A stretch of 64,000 nt of DNA from positions 884,727,903-884,791,902 of the forward strand of contig CM060918.1 of assembly GCA_030737875.1 (NCBI GenBank), read 5' to 3'. The notes beneath the pieces were generated by a model. The model worked only from the letters and a program-made list of their open reading frames with translations. It did not search any database and was not told the origin of the DNA. This document shows, in pieces, positions 22,640 through 35,144 of the stretch; position 1 is the stretch's first letter, and the number at the start of each line of letters is the position of its first letter. The position numbers were made by a program, and so were the translations under genes. This DNA comes from Allium sativum. Taxonomy: Eukaryota; Streptophyta; Magnoliopsida; Asparagales; Amaryllidaceae.

Positions 22640-22789
22640 ACCCCCACTGCACTGATTCATAGCCAATATCCGTCTCTCAGTGGTGATTCAAAGCTATAGA
22701 CCTCGATAGCCCCTTAGCACACGTCTCGCAGCAAAGTCCAACTCATAAAGTTAACTCGTTGCTTCCCATCTGGATACTGAGTAACAACT

Positions 22790-23230
22790 TCTTATATGGA
22801 CTACCTTTGCATCTCGGGTTTGGTCTCCTCCGGATCGGTTCGAATGTGCGTAGTACCACAGTCATCATCGGTTCGATTCGGCCATCCTGATTCAGTTCGT
22901 GATTCCTCTCCAATAGCACCAGATTGGTTCGGCTTGTGGCCCCCACCTCCGGTTCGGTTTGTGATGCCATCACTCAAATGGGTCAATCGTGAGTTCCCTC
23001 TCAAAGTGGTTCGGATCGGGCTCCTTCTCTCGAGCGAGTCAGGTCGTGATGCTAGTTCGTGGTACATGTCCTTAGACGGTTCGGGTCATGGTTCCGGCTC
23101 CAGAGCGTTAGGTCGTGACTTTCTTCTTCCGGCGGTTCGTGGTGCTTAAGCTGGAGCGGTTCGGATCGGGGGTGAGTTTCAAGATCGGGTCGGTTCGGAG
23201 GGGTGCGATCCGATCCGGTTTCCTACAACT
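22790..23230. repeat. GGTTCGG-type degenerate repeat array
   Basis: A run of about 15 units built on (T/C)GGTTCGG plus a TCGTGAT/TTGTGGT word, at 25-40 bp spacing. It lies in the element A LTR and is GC-rich compared with its surroundings. No function is evident. Confidence 0.65.
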
Positions 23231-24218
23231 TTCCAACAACTGTTTTATGCCATACGACGGTGTTTTCGACCATTCTAACTTTCCTTCCAAATAGTAATAG
23301 CAACATGTATAATCATCCAAAAACAACAAAACAACAATTTAACATGTTTATATGGATCAAACATACTTAAAGGCCATGTTTTCCCCTTCATCCCTTTAAT
23401 CATGGCTTAACCATATGATTAGAAAAACGTATCCAAATTAACCTAAATTTTTATCAGAGCCCTAAAATAATATTTAAGAACTTTTACATAATTTTCCAGA
23501 ATTTTAACATGCATAAATTCGCTAATTAACACTAATCACCCCTAATTAGCCGTAATTAGAGAAAAACAATGCAAATCACTCAACTTAGCCACAAATGAAT
23601 TATAGATCTGAACTTCTCTACTATTTTGTGTCAACTTCCTATGCAACACAACAACTCCAAATCTGATTTGATGTTGATTTGCCTTGATTTGATGTTGATT
23701 AGGCTAATATATGCTTAAAGTGTGATTTGGGGGTGATTTAGAAGGTGGAGGCCATTGTTAGGGTTGAAGAGAGGTAAGTGGCGGCTGATAAAATGAAAAA
23801 TAAACTGTTTCCTAACTGATTTCGGCCTCCCTATAACCCCAATCCCGAAATGGGTTATGGGCCTAGCTGCTAATCACCTTAATTAGGCCCGGTTAAGCTG
23901 TTTTCACCTTCCAAACATTATTTCAGCCACAACTCCCAAATGACATGTTCGTTTGGCTAATATGACCACTCTACGAAAAGTTAAACCATCATCTGAATTT
24001 AATGGTAGTGGTTTCAGGTCAAAACTCCTTACTAATCAAAAGTTATAGGTGAAACAAGATTCGGCAGGGGCAAAACAATCATTTAAAAATCGGAAAAGTC
24101 ATGAACATGGGAAATGACCCCAATAGTCGTTCCCCAAAGTTACACGATTATACGACCTCATACGAAAATGAAATAAATATTCTACGATTCTCCGATGCGT
24201 AGAATGTAGGTCGTTACA

Positions 24219-24990
24219 ACACCAACGAGTGCCGCCAGCTTAGGGACCCAATCGAGAAGCTTATCCGTGAGAAACGACTCAAACAATATGTTCATGAACC
24301 CCTTCCTCCTGAACCAAACTCTCGGCCTTCGGCGCTGGCTCTCCCGACGCCTGCCTTGGCAGCTACGGGTCCATCTAATCTGAAGCGAGGGATTGTGATC
24401 AACACTATATGTGGCGGACCTTACCCCACACAAGACAACTTTCGGAAATTGGAGGAGTATGTGAGTTCCATAAAGTATGTTACTTATGAAGCCTGCTCAG
24501 CTCTCAGCGAATCCACCCCAGCCAAGCTCCAAAAAACCATGTAGGATGACGTCGTTTTCCACAAAAGAGATTCTACTGGGATGGATGTCCCGACCACCAG
24601 TCCATTAGTTATCACAGATCAGATCGGTGCCGCTTCTGTCGAAAAGGTACTAATTGATTCAGGGAGCTCGGTCAACATCATCTTCAAAACCTCTTACGAT
24701 CAGATGAAATTGGAAACAAATGATTTAAAGCCATGCCGTGATCCACGGCTTCAACGGCGCCTCTAGTTCCCCCGTAGGAATGAGTGAGCTACCTATGGAA
24801 CTAGGCGAACAGGACCGGAGCCGAGTCCGGATTCTCACTTTTGCGGTTATAGATATCGATTCCCCCTACAATGCTTTTCTAGGGCGCCCTTTCCTCACTG
24901 AGTTTTGGGTCTGTATGGCGCCATTGTCTCTCTTAATGAAATTACCGAAAGAGAATGGGATTGGAACAATCAAAGGCGACAAGTGAGCAC
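24219..24990 (+). pseudogene. Element R gag C-terminus and protease (broken)
   Basis: The reading begins inside gag; the upstream part was separated by element A. TNECRQLRDPIEKLI and, further on, NTICGGP are the phrases expected at the gag-protease junction of Tat-lineage Ty3/gypsy elements. The aspartic protease follows, with active site IDSGSS (about 24652-24669) and, in another frame, the conserved C-terminal part with YNAFLGRP (about 24870). An in-frame TAG interrupts at 24542-24544, and a frameshift near 24735 separates the two protease halves. The protein would cleave the Gag-Pol polyprotein, but it is not functional here. Confidence 0.85.
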
Positions 24991-25199
24991 CAGAGATTGT
25001 TATGCAATAGAATGAAAGAATGCGCGCAACAAGGAAAAGGGCAAAGCTGTGCCCACACCTTCTTGCGCGAAAAACATCTCAGCATAGAAATAAACGGCTT
25101 CTGGGCCCTGACTCAGGTGCCATTGCCGTCTTTCCGTTGACCTCGACCCATAGAAGGTCCGAATATGAGAGGGCCACCCCGGTCGAATCCATGGATGAT

Positions 25200-26180
25200 G
25201 TTCCCGTCAACCTCGATGAACCGACAAGGGTGTTGAAGGTAGGATCGCAACTCCACTCTACAATCAAAGAGGATCTTATAGATTTCTTGAAGGACAACTT
25301 GGATGCGTTCTCAAGGACTCACTCTGACATGTAAGGCATCGATCCCGTTGTTGCTTATTACTTTCTAAGTATAGATCCTATGATGCCTCCGGTCAAGCAG
25401 AAACGACGTTTCTTGGGACCTGAGAGGTTCAAAGCACTCGAGGAAGAGGTAGACCGCCTACTCAACAACAACTTATTTCGTGAAGCCGACTAACCTGAGT
25501 GGGTCTCCATTTTGGTCCTAGTCAAGAAAGCCAACGATAAATGGCGAATGTGCATCGACTTCTCCTATTTAAATAAGGCATGCCCCAAAGATAGCTTCCC
25601 GCTCCCGAAGACTGACCGACTGGTTGACTCAACTGCCGGATACCAACTACTATTTTTCATGGATGCCTATTCGAGCTACAATCAAGTCCCAATGAATCTT
25701 CTTGACCAGGATCATAGTTCCTTTATAACAGGCCTCGGAGTTTACTGTTATTATGTCATGCCTTTCGGCCTCAAGAATGCCGGCGCCACTTATCAACGAA
25801 TGGTCAGTCGTCTCTTTAAAAATCAAGTCGGGAGATCTATGGAGGTGTACGTGGACGATATACTGGTAAAATCTAAAATATCAAACGACCACGTCCATGA
25901 CCTCTTTGAAATGTTCGATGTCCTCCGCCAATACGACATGAAAATTAACCCCCTGAAATGCTGCTTCGAAGTCGCCTCTAGAAACTTCTTCGGTTTCATT
26001 GTCAATTCTGAGGCATCGAAGCCAATCCAGAAAAAATCCAAGCTATTCGGGACATCCAAATACCCAAGGGCATCAGGGATGTCCAAAGTTTGACCGGAAA
26101 GGTCACCGCTTTAATTCGGTTCATCTCTAAAGCCACTGACAAGTGCATTCCTTTCTTCGATTTACTTTGAAAAGGGAAAG
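25200..26180 (+). pseudogene. Element R reverse transcriptase (broken)
   Basis: Ty3/gypsy reverse transcriptase. 25512-26093 is open and holds the template-binding VLVKKAN-KWRMCIDF stretch, the first catalytic Asp in FMDAYSSY, the MPFGLKNAGATYQR box and the YVDDILVKS active site (YVDD at 25848-25859). The upstream part, with PVKQKRRFLGPERF, is in a connected frame but cut by a TAA at about 25491. The 3' end loses frame after about 26093. KNAGATYQR is typical of the Tat lineage. The YVDD catalytic pair is intact, but the polyprotein is broken. Confidence 0.9.
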
Positions 26181-26189
26181 GCAACTTCG

Positions 26190-27150
26190 AGTGGACCCCG
26201 AATGCGTCTCAGCATTCAAAGAACTTTTGGATCACTTAGAGTGACCACCTATCCTGTATAAGCCAATAGACCATGAGGACTTATACATTTATCTAGCTGT
26301 TTCTGCACAGGAAATCAGCTTGTCACTAATACGCCTCGAAGATCGCATCCAACGACCCGTCTACTATATCAGCAAGCGGCTAACGAGGGAAGAGAAGAAT
26401 TATCCAAAGTTGGAAAAGCTGGCATTCTGCTTGTTGATTTCATCTCGAAATCTCCAACCGTACTTCCAGTCTCATCCCACTAAAGTTTTCACCGACCAAC
26501 CACTACGTCCGGTCCTACAACGACCCGAGGGGCTCGGTCGACTACTGAAATGGAGTGCGGAGCTAAGCCAATTCGAGAAAACATTCATCCCTTGGCGAAC
26601 CATCCTCGGCAAAGCTCTCGCGGATTTCATAGTGGAATTCACTGCACCGGAGGAAACTCCTACGGAGAACGCTGGAGCTCGTGATACCCAATGGAAATTG
26701 TTCATGGACGGCTCCTCTAACAGGAAATGCTCCAGGGTCGGAGTCGTCATCATCACCCCTAAAGAACACCCGATATATTACACGTTAAGACTAAATTTCA
26801 CTGCTACCAACAACGACGTGGAATATAAGGCCTTGATCGCCGGGCTTAGAATCGCGATCTAACTCAAGCTGGAGACCGTCCAAGTCTTCTCTGACTCTCA
26901 ACTTATTATCCGTCAAGTGCAAGGAAAGTATCAATCGAAAGAGGGATGACTTGCCCTGTATCTGGGTCGGTTTCAGGAGCTACTCACCCACTTTGACCAT
27001 TTTGTCATCATCCATATCCCCCGAGAGCAAAATGAAAAAGCATATTCCCTCACCAAGATGGCAAGCTCAGAAGATCCGCAACTTAATGGGTTCGCCCCAG
27101 TTGAAGTCCTTAACTCTCCGAGCATCAAGCAAGGACAAGCCGAAATGGTC
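26190..27150 (+). pseudogene. Element R tandem RNase H modules (broken)
   Basis: The frame 26320-26862 spans two RNase H-type units. The first has the usual gypsy RNase H tail: QRPVYYISKRL, EEKNYPKLEKLAF, then ALADFIVEF. The second begins LFMDGSS with TNNDVEYKALIAGLR, and after a TAA at about 26859 goes on with FSDSQLIIRQVQGKY. This second unit matches the archaeal-type RNase H that Tat-lineage elements carry after their own. The catalytic positions D (MDGSS), E (VEYKA) and D (SDSQ) are visible. The usual last Asp near the end (ADAL in relatives) reads AYSL. In the living element these enzymes remove RNA from RNA/DNA hybrids. Confidence 0.82.
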
Positions 27151-27159
27151 ATGAGTACC

Positions 27160-28386
27160 GAACCCGTGCTCGCGTCATGGATGACATTGATCAGGAATTA
27201 CCTATAGCACGGAACCCTACCAAAGCACTACAAAGAAAGGTGGGCACTCACTTGCCAATTAGCTCGGTACCTTCTTATGGATGGAGTGCTTTACCGCAGG
27301 GGTTTCTCTGTCCCCTTACTACGATACATATCCCATGGTGACGTTCTCCGAGGGCTGAGCAATGTGCATGAAGGCGAATGCGGCGACCACAATGGGGTGC
27401 AAACCCTGGCCAGAAAAATACTCAAACATGATTATTATTGGCCCATGCTTGATCAGGACGCCGCGGACTATGCCCACAAGTGCGATAAGTGCCAATGTTT
27501 CTCCAGGATCCCAAGAGCCCTGCCTACCAAATTGTCTCAAATGGTCAGCCCATGGCCATTTGCCATGTGGGAATCAACATCATCGGAAATCTTCCAATGG
27601 CTAGGGGCGGGGCACGATACACCATCGTTGCGGTGGACTACTTTACCAAGTGGGCAGAAGATGAAGCCCTCGCCACCATAACCATGAAGAAGATGATCAA
27701 CTTTGTTGTTTGCAACATCGTTACCCACTACGGGGTTCCCCAAGCTATCGTCTCTGATGAGGCCACTCGGTTTGAGAGCCCCGGGTTCAAAGCCTTCTGT
27801 CAGCACCATAGCATCGAAAAAGATTTCCGGCGGTGGCTCACCTCCAAGCTAATGGGCGAGTCGAGGCGTTTAATAAAGTCCTTAAATCCATCATCATGAA
27901 ATGTCTGGAAAAGGCTGAGGGCAGACAAACTTCCTCTGGCCCTATTTGCCTAACAGACCACCCATAAGTCGGTGACCGGACACACTCCTTTCGGCCTCGC
28001 CTACGGATCCGAAGCTGTCATCCCCATTGAACTCAAGCTGCAATCTCATCGAGTCACTTATTTCAATCAAAGGACAAACCAAGACCTACTTTTTGGATCA
28101 CTCGACTTGCTGGAAGAAAAGAGGAACAAGGCCGATCTCAGAGCCGTTGCCCAATGACAACAAGTAGCCCGATACTTCAATTCCAAGGTCCGACATAAGG
28201 ATGTCAACATCAGCAACCTCGTCCGAAAGCGGGTTTTCCCCGCCAATAGGCCTAGCACCTCATTAGGAAGGCTCGTACTCCATACAACGAAAGCTTAGCG
28301 ATGGAACTTTCAAACTCGCCACCATCGATGGAGCTAAAATCCCAAGGGCATGGAATAGCGAACATCTTCGCTGCTACATTACATAA
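27160..28386 (+). pseudogene. Element R integrase (broken)
   Basis: Gypsy integrase in several frames. The N-terminal HHCC zinc module is at 27361-27500: the His residues lie in VHEGECGDHNG and the Cys residues in HKCDKCQ. The catalytic core follows in the next frame (27489-27899), with VDYFTKWAE and IVSDEATRF supplying the two Asp. The expected NGRVEAFNK Glu segment is visible only after another frame change near 27830. The C-terminal part holds TPFGLAYGSEAVIP (27978 on). The reading ends in KIPRAWNSEHLRCY followed by a TAA at 28384-28386. Several stops and shifts make it non-functional. Confidence 0.88.
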
Positions 28387-29496
28387 CTCGGTTCACGGTT
28401 ATTTATGCTTTCCAACAATGTTTTGTTTTCTAGAAATTCAAGGCACTGTAAAAGTACTGCTACCAAAGTTATTAATAGAAATGATGATCCCTATCTCCTT
28501 GTTTACTTCTCACGTGATGTGTCTTGTTAGTCCTGACAACCAGCGTAAATCAAACATACGATCGTGGTATCGACACCCCGGGCATGGGAGTCAGTGCCAC
28601 TGTCCCAACCTCGAGCCAACACCAAGGCTAAAATACTTGGCTACATTCGGCACCCCGAGCACGGGAGCCAGCAACGCTACTCGAGTCGTCGGTCCATGGC
28701 GCAACCAAGTATAAACAACCACTAACTTGAACCCCGGCCCCGTGCCAAGGCCGAGGATAAATCGTTCTTCTTCCAAGTCCAGGAGACTTGACGTTGCCAC
28801 CAATAGCCGACTAAGAGAGATGAAAGTCTCTCTTTGTCGGTTGCGGTGTCGGTCGAATCTTGGTGCTGCACCAAGACCGACCTTAAATCGTTTCTTCCAC
28901 CTAGGCTCTCAAGGCTTAGGGGTAGCCCATGACCACGATCGGACCTTACAAGCTGATGATCCGGGCCTACCTCGTCGGCGAATAAACGACGTCGATGGCT
29001 TGCCCCAACCCGATGAATGATGGGAGATCCACTCACCTGGCGGACCGTATAACGCAATGCCCAACGTCATCGCTATACTTGGGATTAACCCTGGGCAACC
29101 CAAAACAGCAGGTGCACACCTGGTTTCGCAAACCATGGGTTTCCTGAGCTGAGGGAAACTTACTGAAACCAGCGCTCTATTACAACCCTCTGGAATAATT
29201 GACCTAGAGCACAGTACCCAATCGCTTTTATGGCAAGTGCAACGATAAGTATGCTTATGCAAGTACAAGACACTGGAAAACATAAAAAGAACATCTGAAC
29301 ACTTAGCATAAACTATGATCTTTACTACTTCATACTTCAATTTTTACACATGCATTTAACAGACTACATGTCTAACATATTCCATTCTAATGATAGAGTG
29401 TACATGAGAACCACACCATGCCTTGAAAAACCAAAAGCGAGGGCCTTACTCGCGTAAACTATCGGCATACACTACCAAAATAACGGTAACTTTTAC
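28387..29496 (+). mobile_element. Element R post-pol spacer with GC-rich direct repeats
   Basis: Non-coding in appearance. 28560-28960 holds degenerate direct repeats around CACCCCG(G/A)GCA(T/C)GGGAG and AAATCGTT(C/T)TTCC, often with CCAAG(G/A)CCGA. From 28960 to 29496 I see nothing recognisable. Position and repeats fit the region between pol and the antisense ORF of Tat elements. Confidence 0.6.
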
Positions 29497-32400
29497 TTAA
29501 GTTACAAACGCTAATCGTGTTTTTTTTTCTTTTGTGCTTGTGCTTTTCCTTTGCGGATTTAGCACACGACGGTTCTTCCCCAGCACCGGATCTCTTCCTA
29601 CCGATCCACTCCTACTTCCTCGGCCGTTCGGAGGAGTAACTGATTCATGAGTAACCAAAAGGCGTTGCTCATCGGCACCATCATCGCTGGAGATCTCCGC
29701 GAGATCAGTGATAATGGCATGAGGCATAGGCATGGGGGCACTCCCAGCAGCAAGGCCTACCACATCCATGCTCTTCGTCGAGATTTCTTTTCCTTCCGGC
29801 TCAGCCTTCTCCTTGGCCTCTCCAGCGGCTCGTCGCTCGGCAAACTTCTAAGACCCATGCGGGGTGATATCGCTAGCCATGGTTCTCTCAAGGGTCTCGG
29901 TAGCCCTCTGGTAGGTTTCTTCCTCCTCTCTCTTCTTTTGGGCCTCGTCAGCAGCCCTCTCCTTCTCCTCCACCTCTTCACACTTGGCAACCATTTTAGC
30001 TGTTTGAGCCGCCAACATAGCCGCCATCGAAGGCGCGTCAGCATCCACTGGGTCTTTGGTGGGAGCACTCTGTCTGTCTACCACCTCTCCTTCCTTATTG
30101 AGGATTTCACACATGCTAGGAGTAATCTCAATCCCTGAGAAAGCGTCAAGCCGATCGCCGCCCTCTCCAAATTGCATCTCCGCAGGCCCTGGTCCAGACA
30201 CAGTCGTTTGTGGGATCACGAAGGTAGGGTCAGGCATTGATGGCCTAAAAGGATCTTTACAACAAAAACGCAACCTTTTTAGTTCGCAAATTCAGTAATC
30301 ACATCATCCTCAGGGATGCAGGATAAAGGGAATTTACCTACGGCCAGGGACGGTGTAGAGAGGGAAGGAAAGGCACTCGTAATAGCAGGTAAGGTAAAAC
30401 CAGTGTCCGCAAGTCCCGAATAGTCGGGGTTTTACTCAGTAAATGCTGGGCCAAGGCTCCGGGGCCACTCACCATAGCAAACATCGGGGGCCGAGGGTCG
30501 GTAAGAACTTCCCTCTGCAAGTGTAGCCACCACGGTCATGCTTTCAGTGATGACGGACTTCCGCTTCTCCGCGTTGATCCTGAACGACCTCTCTTTCTCA
30601 ACATCCTCTAGAGGCAATTTTCTCCTTTCCTTTAGCTTCTCACGCTCCTTGTTAGTCAGGAGGACAGTCATAAGCTGGCGCTCATCTAAAGTGCTCACAT
30701 TCACTTGATGCAAATAGGCTTCATACGGGACCAATTTTCCGTAGGATCGGGCCAGCTCGCGGGGGTAGTCTTAAACCTACGAGAGTCCTCGAAATCTTAA
30801 GACCTTGACATGCATATTCTGTATACTCTCCTCAAAGGACGACCCCATGCGGAACTTCAAGTCCTCAAGTTGTTCCCTCAATCACTCAACTTCGCTCAAA
30901 TGTTCGGCTATTAACCCCTCAGCCGTGCTCAATATTTCCAGGTTGCTAGCTTCGACATCCTCCTTTACTTTTCTCATAGCCTCCAACTCTTTAGCTCAGC
31001 AACCTCGGCATTCTCAGCTCACAACCTTTCATTCTCCGCCCTTAAAGCAGCATTATCATTCTAGAGTTCGGTAACGCTCGAATTGTCCTTCTCCCAGACA
31101 TCACACGCTCGCAATAGATCAGCCTTGTCCTTTTTTAAGGTCGTGTTCTCGGTAGTTAAGTCATCCACGGTGTCTTTAAAGTTTGAAAACGCATGCTCCG
31201 ACTCCCTCTTCATTACATTGTAAGCCTCTATCATCTCAGCTGTAACAACGAGATCCGTAAGCTAGCATTCAGGGGTTTGATAATGCGTAAAAGAGGATTT
31301 ACAACACAAGGAACGGGCATACCTATCTTCTTGTTCAAATTTTAGACAATGGTCTTCCCGGCATTAAGGGTCGAACTCTGGTCAAGGAACTTCAAGTTCT
31401 TCTCTTTGATCAGCTTCGAAAGGTGGAATGAATACTTATTAAGCTCATTCTCTTAATGATACACAACCTAAACAAGCATCCACATCTCTCCCGACTCCCT
31501 GCTATGGGCTGGGTGGAAATCAGGAAGGGATTTCAGCTCATCAAAGTCGTACTAAGGGAAATAGAGCTCCAAAAATGTCCTCCTCTCCTCTATAGAAAAA
31601 GCTTGAATTTGGGACTCTGTCAGGTCTTGCATCCCCATCACAGCCTCCCTATCTGGTCCTAGTTGATCAAACATCAACTCCTTCCCCATAGCAGGCAGAA
31701 CGGGAGCCGAAGTGGCAGCAGGCGGGGAGGCTGTCGAAGGCGAAGGCCGAGAGCCGCTTGTTTTAAGTCGAGAATCTCCCATTGACATGCGAATGTTTGG
31801 GGGAGGAGGAGGGGTCGGAGATCGCCGAGATCGGTCCCTGCCCCGATGCTCACTACCCTGTCCTGGCGGGGGTGGGACATCATATAAGCTGGTCGATCTT
31901 CTGGAACTCTCAAAAGGGAGACCCCCGGGGACGTCGGTGGTCCCTATGCCTAAAACTTCATCAACCAAGTTCTTTAGTCATATCACCTACCAAGAGAACA
32001 TGTCAAAATCAGTCAAGTCACACGCGTGGGCAAACATCTATGCTGTGTAGTGTATATGAGTGTATGCCCAAAGTGTTCTCTCAATAGACCAGATTGTGGT
32101 CCACTCGAAGGAGATAACACCTCCGCAGCGCAAGTAAGTTCTTTCAGGCTCTTCGTATTTGGCCATGGAGTCACTACCAGATCAAGTCCCTTAAGGCCAT
32201 CAAATTGACCCGCATCTTCGAGCGAGGTGACGGCCCCTAAGTGAGTCGCAGGAGACTGTAGTCTATCCGACGTTCCTTCCCTCTCCCCTGTCAGAGGCGG
32301 GATAGAAGCGCTTGGCAACCCCTCGTCTCTTGCAACCTCCTCCGGACCATAAGCCTTGGCTCGACGCACATCTCCTTGGGATTGAGCAGTCTTTTGCGGC

Positions 32401-33518
32401 TTCCCTCCTGCTGGAAGCATGTTTCTCTTCCGCGCAACGGCGGTTGAACCTGTCGCCACTCCTTCCTTTGGCGCACTGCTTGCAACTGCGAGCCTGATCA
32501 TAGCCCAATCACCAGGAAGCAACCCGGTGCGATGAAGGCGCTCCAAGACTTGTCACAGTGTCAGTATTGTGGAGTTTCTCTAGTATCGCTTGCAAAGCAT
32601 TAAGGCGTCGCCGTTACTCATCGATGGTAGGTGCCTCCGGATTTCCTGCCATGATCCAATCATAAGATAAATGAGATAGGAGATCCAGGAATTTACAGAA
32701 AGGAACAAAGTTAGAAGAATACTTGCTCCCTTCTATCCATCTCCTCGTAATCTCGGGAGGGCAGCGAACAAAGAACCATTCGTACTTAATCACTGATGGC
32801 CTGGGCCACTTCCCGATAAAAAATTTGGTTGTAGGTGTCGCTTCCTGAAACCATTGAGAGGGTGAGGCATTACTCGTTCTCCTTAAATGGAAAAAGTATC
32901 AGATATCTTCTTCGGTTGGTTCCCATTGCAAGAAATCGTGGTAGAGAACATAGGTACCCAAGAGCCAAGCATAAGCATTCGGGTGGAGTTGCGATGGTGC
33001 AAGGCGAAAATAGTATGGCATGTTTCGAATGAAGTCATTAGCTGGCACATGCACCCGGCAAAGCAAGCGTTTCTATTGTAGGTGGTGAGACCTTCGGGCG
33101 GCGCATGAGCTCTGTCATCCCTTCCTGTGGCTTGTGCTTCACCCAATGGTATGTTGACGCGCGCCGCCATTTTCCTAATTGTTGTGGCATCCATGCACGA
33201 TGGTACTGAATCTATCGGATTCTCCAAAATAACCGTGTCAGGCAGCATGTCTAGGTCCACCAGAGGCACTGGCGCATCCTCACTCATAATATCCACATTC
33301 TCAACCTCCTCGGTTACAACCAGGGAATGCTACCTCTCAGTTTGTTCCCCGTGCTCAGATGCTTCAGGCGAGCTGGCCATGTGAGAAGGAGTCGATCCTT
33401 CGGTAGTCTCAAGCTCGCTGCCAAACGAGCTACCACTAGGGGTAGTGCCAGATGTATGTGGCGAGGGCGGGGATGCCTCGTCTTTTGAGGTCTTTCCAGT
33501 CTTCAATCTTGTTTGCAT
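29497..33518 (-). pseudogene. Element R antisense ORF (aORF), decayed
   Basis: A long reverse-strand coding remnant between pol and the 3' LTR, a hallmark of many Tat/Retand elements. It starts near 33518 with a Ser/Thr/Pro-rich N-terminus. A central part (about 33260-32560, several frames) resembles the Pfam Transposase_28 'putative gypsy type transposon' family: a PPPEGLTTYNRNACF-like entry, then a frame-shifted QLHPNAYAWLLG and an FFHL-like stretch. It continues through a Pro/Ser-rich section (31968-31552), coiled-coil-like Lys/Glu-rich segments (31430-30800, 30734-30432, 30273-29848) and a basic tail ending at 29497. Shifts and stops break it into at least seven pieces. The protein's role in these elements is not established. 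Confidence 0.72.
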
Positions 33519-33825
33519 TGCTAACTATACTTCAACACATCAGTGTTAATACTGGCAGCAAAGTGACATGTTCCCCTCGTGTTGTTAATGACTAACATGT
33601 GTGTGTAGTGTTGTGCAAGGAAGAGTAACATAAAGAAAAATTCGAAACAGCCCAACGGTTCAAGTCCAAGTCTAAATGTATGTTCTATCCTACGCGAAAG
33701 GTTCGAAACCCTGCTCGCACAGCCACCAGTGTATACATTAACGCTAAACGCGGTTGTATGATTGATATGTAAATCTGAAGATGGACAATCGGGAGGTCAA
33801 AGTCCTAGGCAAGAGAGAAAGGCGC
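33519..33825. other. Upstream region of the antisense ORF
   Basis: About 300 bp with no ORF or repeat that I can support. By position it could hold the 5' leader or promoter of the antisense transcript. Confidence 0.3.
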
Positions 33826-34620
33826 CAACCCGTTTCAGAATCCAAAGCTCCAAGCTTCAAAGTCTGAATTTTCGAATCCTTCCAGGTTCGAAATTTTGAA
33901 TCCCTCAGAGTTCGAAATTTCGAATCCCTCAGGGTTCGAAACTTCATTCGAAATTTCAAACCCCTCTGGGTTCAAATTTTCGAATCCCACCTGGTTCGAA
34001 GACTCGAATCTGAAGGTTCAGAAATCCGAACCTCCCGAGGTTTGAAAACCCGAACCGGTCAAGGTTCGAAGTTTCGAACCTCATGAGGTTCGAAAATTCG
34101 AACAAAAAATGTTCGAGAATTCAAACCAATAAAGGTTCGAGACTTCAAACCCAGTTGGGTTCGAATTTCCATATCTTCTCCAAAGGCTTGGTAGCTTCGC
34201 GTCTAGCGTCGACTCCCTCCGGCGACGCCATGGCCCTTCGACCTCCTTCCTCCTCGTTCCCTTGATCCCAGTCATAACCTAATTCGGATGCGAAATTTTC
34301 GGCTTTGGGCCTTTCACACCAATGGAGGCCAGGGAAGGAAATAGTTGAAATGCAAAAATGAGAGGGGAGGCCTATTTATAAAAGAAAAAGGCTGTCCCTT
34401 CGCATTCCAGGGTCGATTCGAAAATTTCAAACCTATTGGGTTCACAAATTTGAACCTCCAGAGGTTCGAAAATTCGAACCTACAGGGTTTGAAATTTTGA
34501 ACTCCCTGGGTTAGAAATTTTGAACCTCCAGGAGCTCGAAATTTTGAAACCCCTGGGCTCGAAATTTCGAACTCCTGGGGTTTGAAGGTCCGTACCAAAA
34601 AAAAATCGCACCTCCAGGTT
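33826..34620. repeat. Palindromic array, GGTTCGAA type
   Basis: Tandem units of about 23-25 bp, each built on GGTTCGAA-(A)TTTCGAACC with a short variable linker. They run in two blocks (33826-34165 and 34410-34600) separated by about 240 bp of unrelated DNA. Each unit is a near-palindrome. A related array with changed arms (GGTGCGAA/TTCGCACC) lies in the 3' LTR at 35145-35392. Confidence 0.85.
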
Positions 34621-34868
34621 CGGAGCATCGCGCCACACTCTCTTGTATACGTACTCCCTATATACGCATGCCGACTCCCACGCCCCCACGAACGACGCAC
34701 TATGGATACATAGGGACTTGAGTACGGTGCAGCCCCCGACAACGGCTCATTCACAAATCTAGAGCGAACAAGCCCAATAACTACACGTTTGTTTTCCTTT
34801 AATTTATAGGATTAATCAACAACCCATCTATCATATCAAACAATAAAAAGCACATCATGTCAAGACAA

Positions 34869-34888
34869 GACGTACTTTGGGGGGCAAA
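34869..34888 (+). other. Polypurine tract of element R
   Basis: A CTTTGGGGGGCAAA tract directly before TGTTAACCGG, the start of the 3' LTR; this is the plus-strand primer position. It confirms the plus orientation of R. Confidence 0.78.
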
Positions 34889-35144
34889 TGTTAACCGGCA
34901 TTTTGGTCCGGTTCCCAGAAGTACATCGGACATGCTTAAATCAACGCATTGCATAAAGCCAAGGCCGAGAGGGATGCTTAGGAGTGAAGGAAACATTATC
35001 AAGAAGGGACCACGCCGCTAAGAACCTCGCAGCGCCCAAAGAGCATTCCCAGACTAAGGCCTCAGACCCTAAAGAAATCACAAGCCACGAGCGCCCGCAC
35101 TTGCGTTTCTCACACCCCTCGAGGGCCGGACTTCACACCAAGCA

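Larger units (their letters stand above)
21140..24218 (-). mobile_element. Element A 5' LTR, main segment
   Basis: This continues the LTR that starts at 293 and ends GTAGGTCGTTACA, the near-complement of its TGTGACGGCC start. Beyond 24218 the sequence switches abruptly to gypsy gag coding (element R). It contains CCATGGAGTC(A/G)T repeats at 21728-21880, a hAT-like insertion and a degenerate GGTTCGG array. No gene is supported; the plus frame at 22796-23149 is the repeat array read as protein. Confidence 0.7.

Noticed and set aside
22796..23149. Overlapping ORFs of 88-117 codons on both strands
   Set aside because: Both are translations of the GGTTCGG repeat array in the element A LTR.
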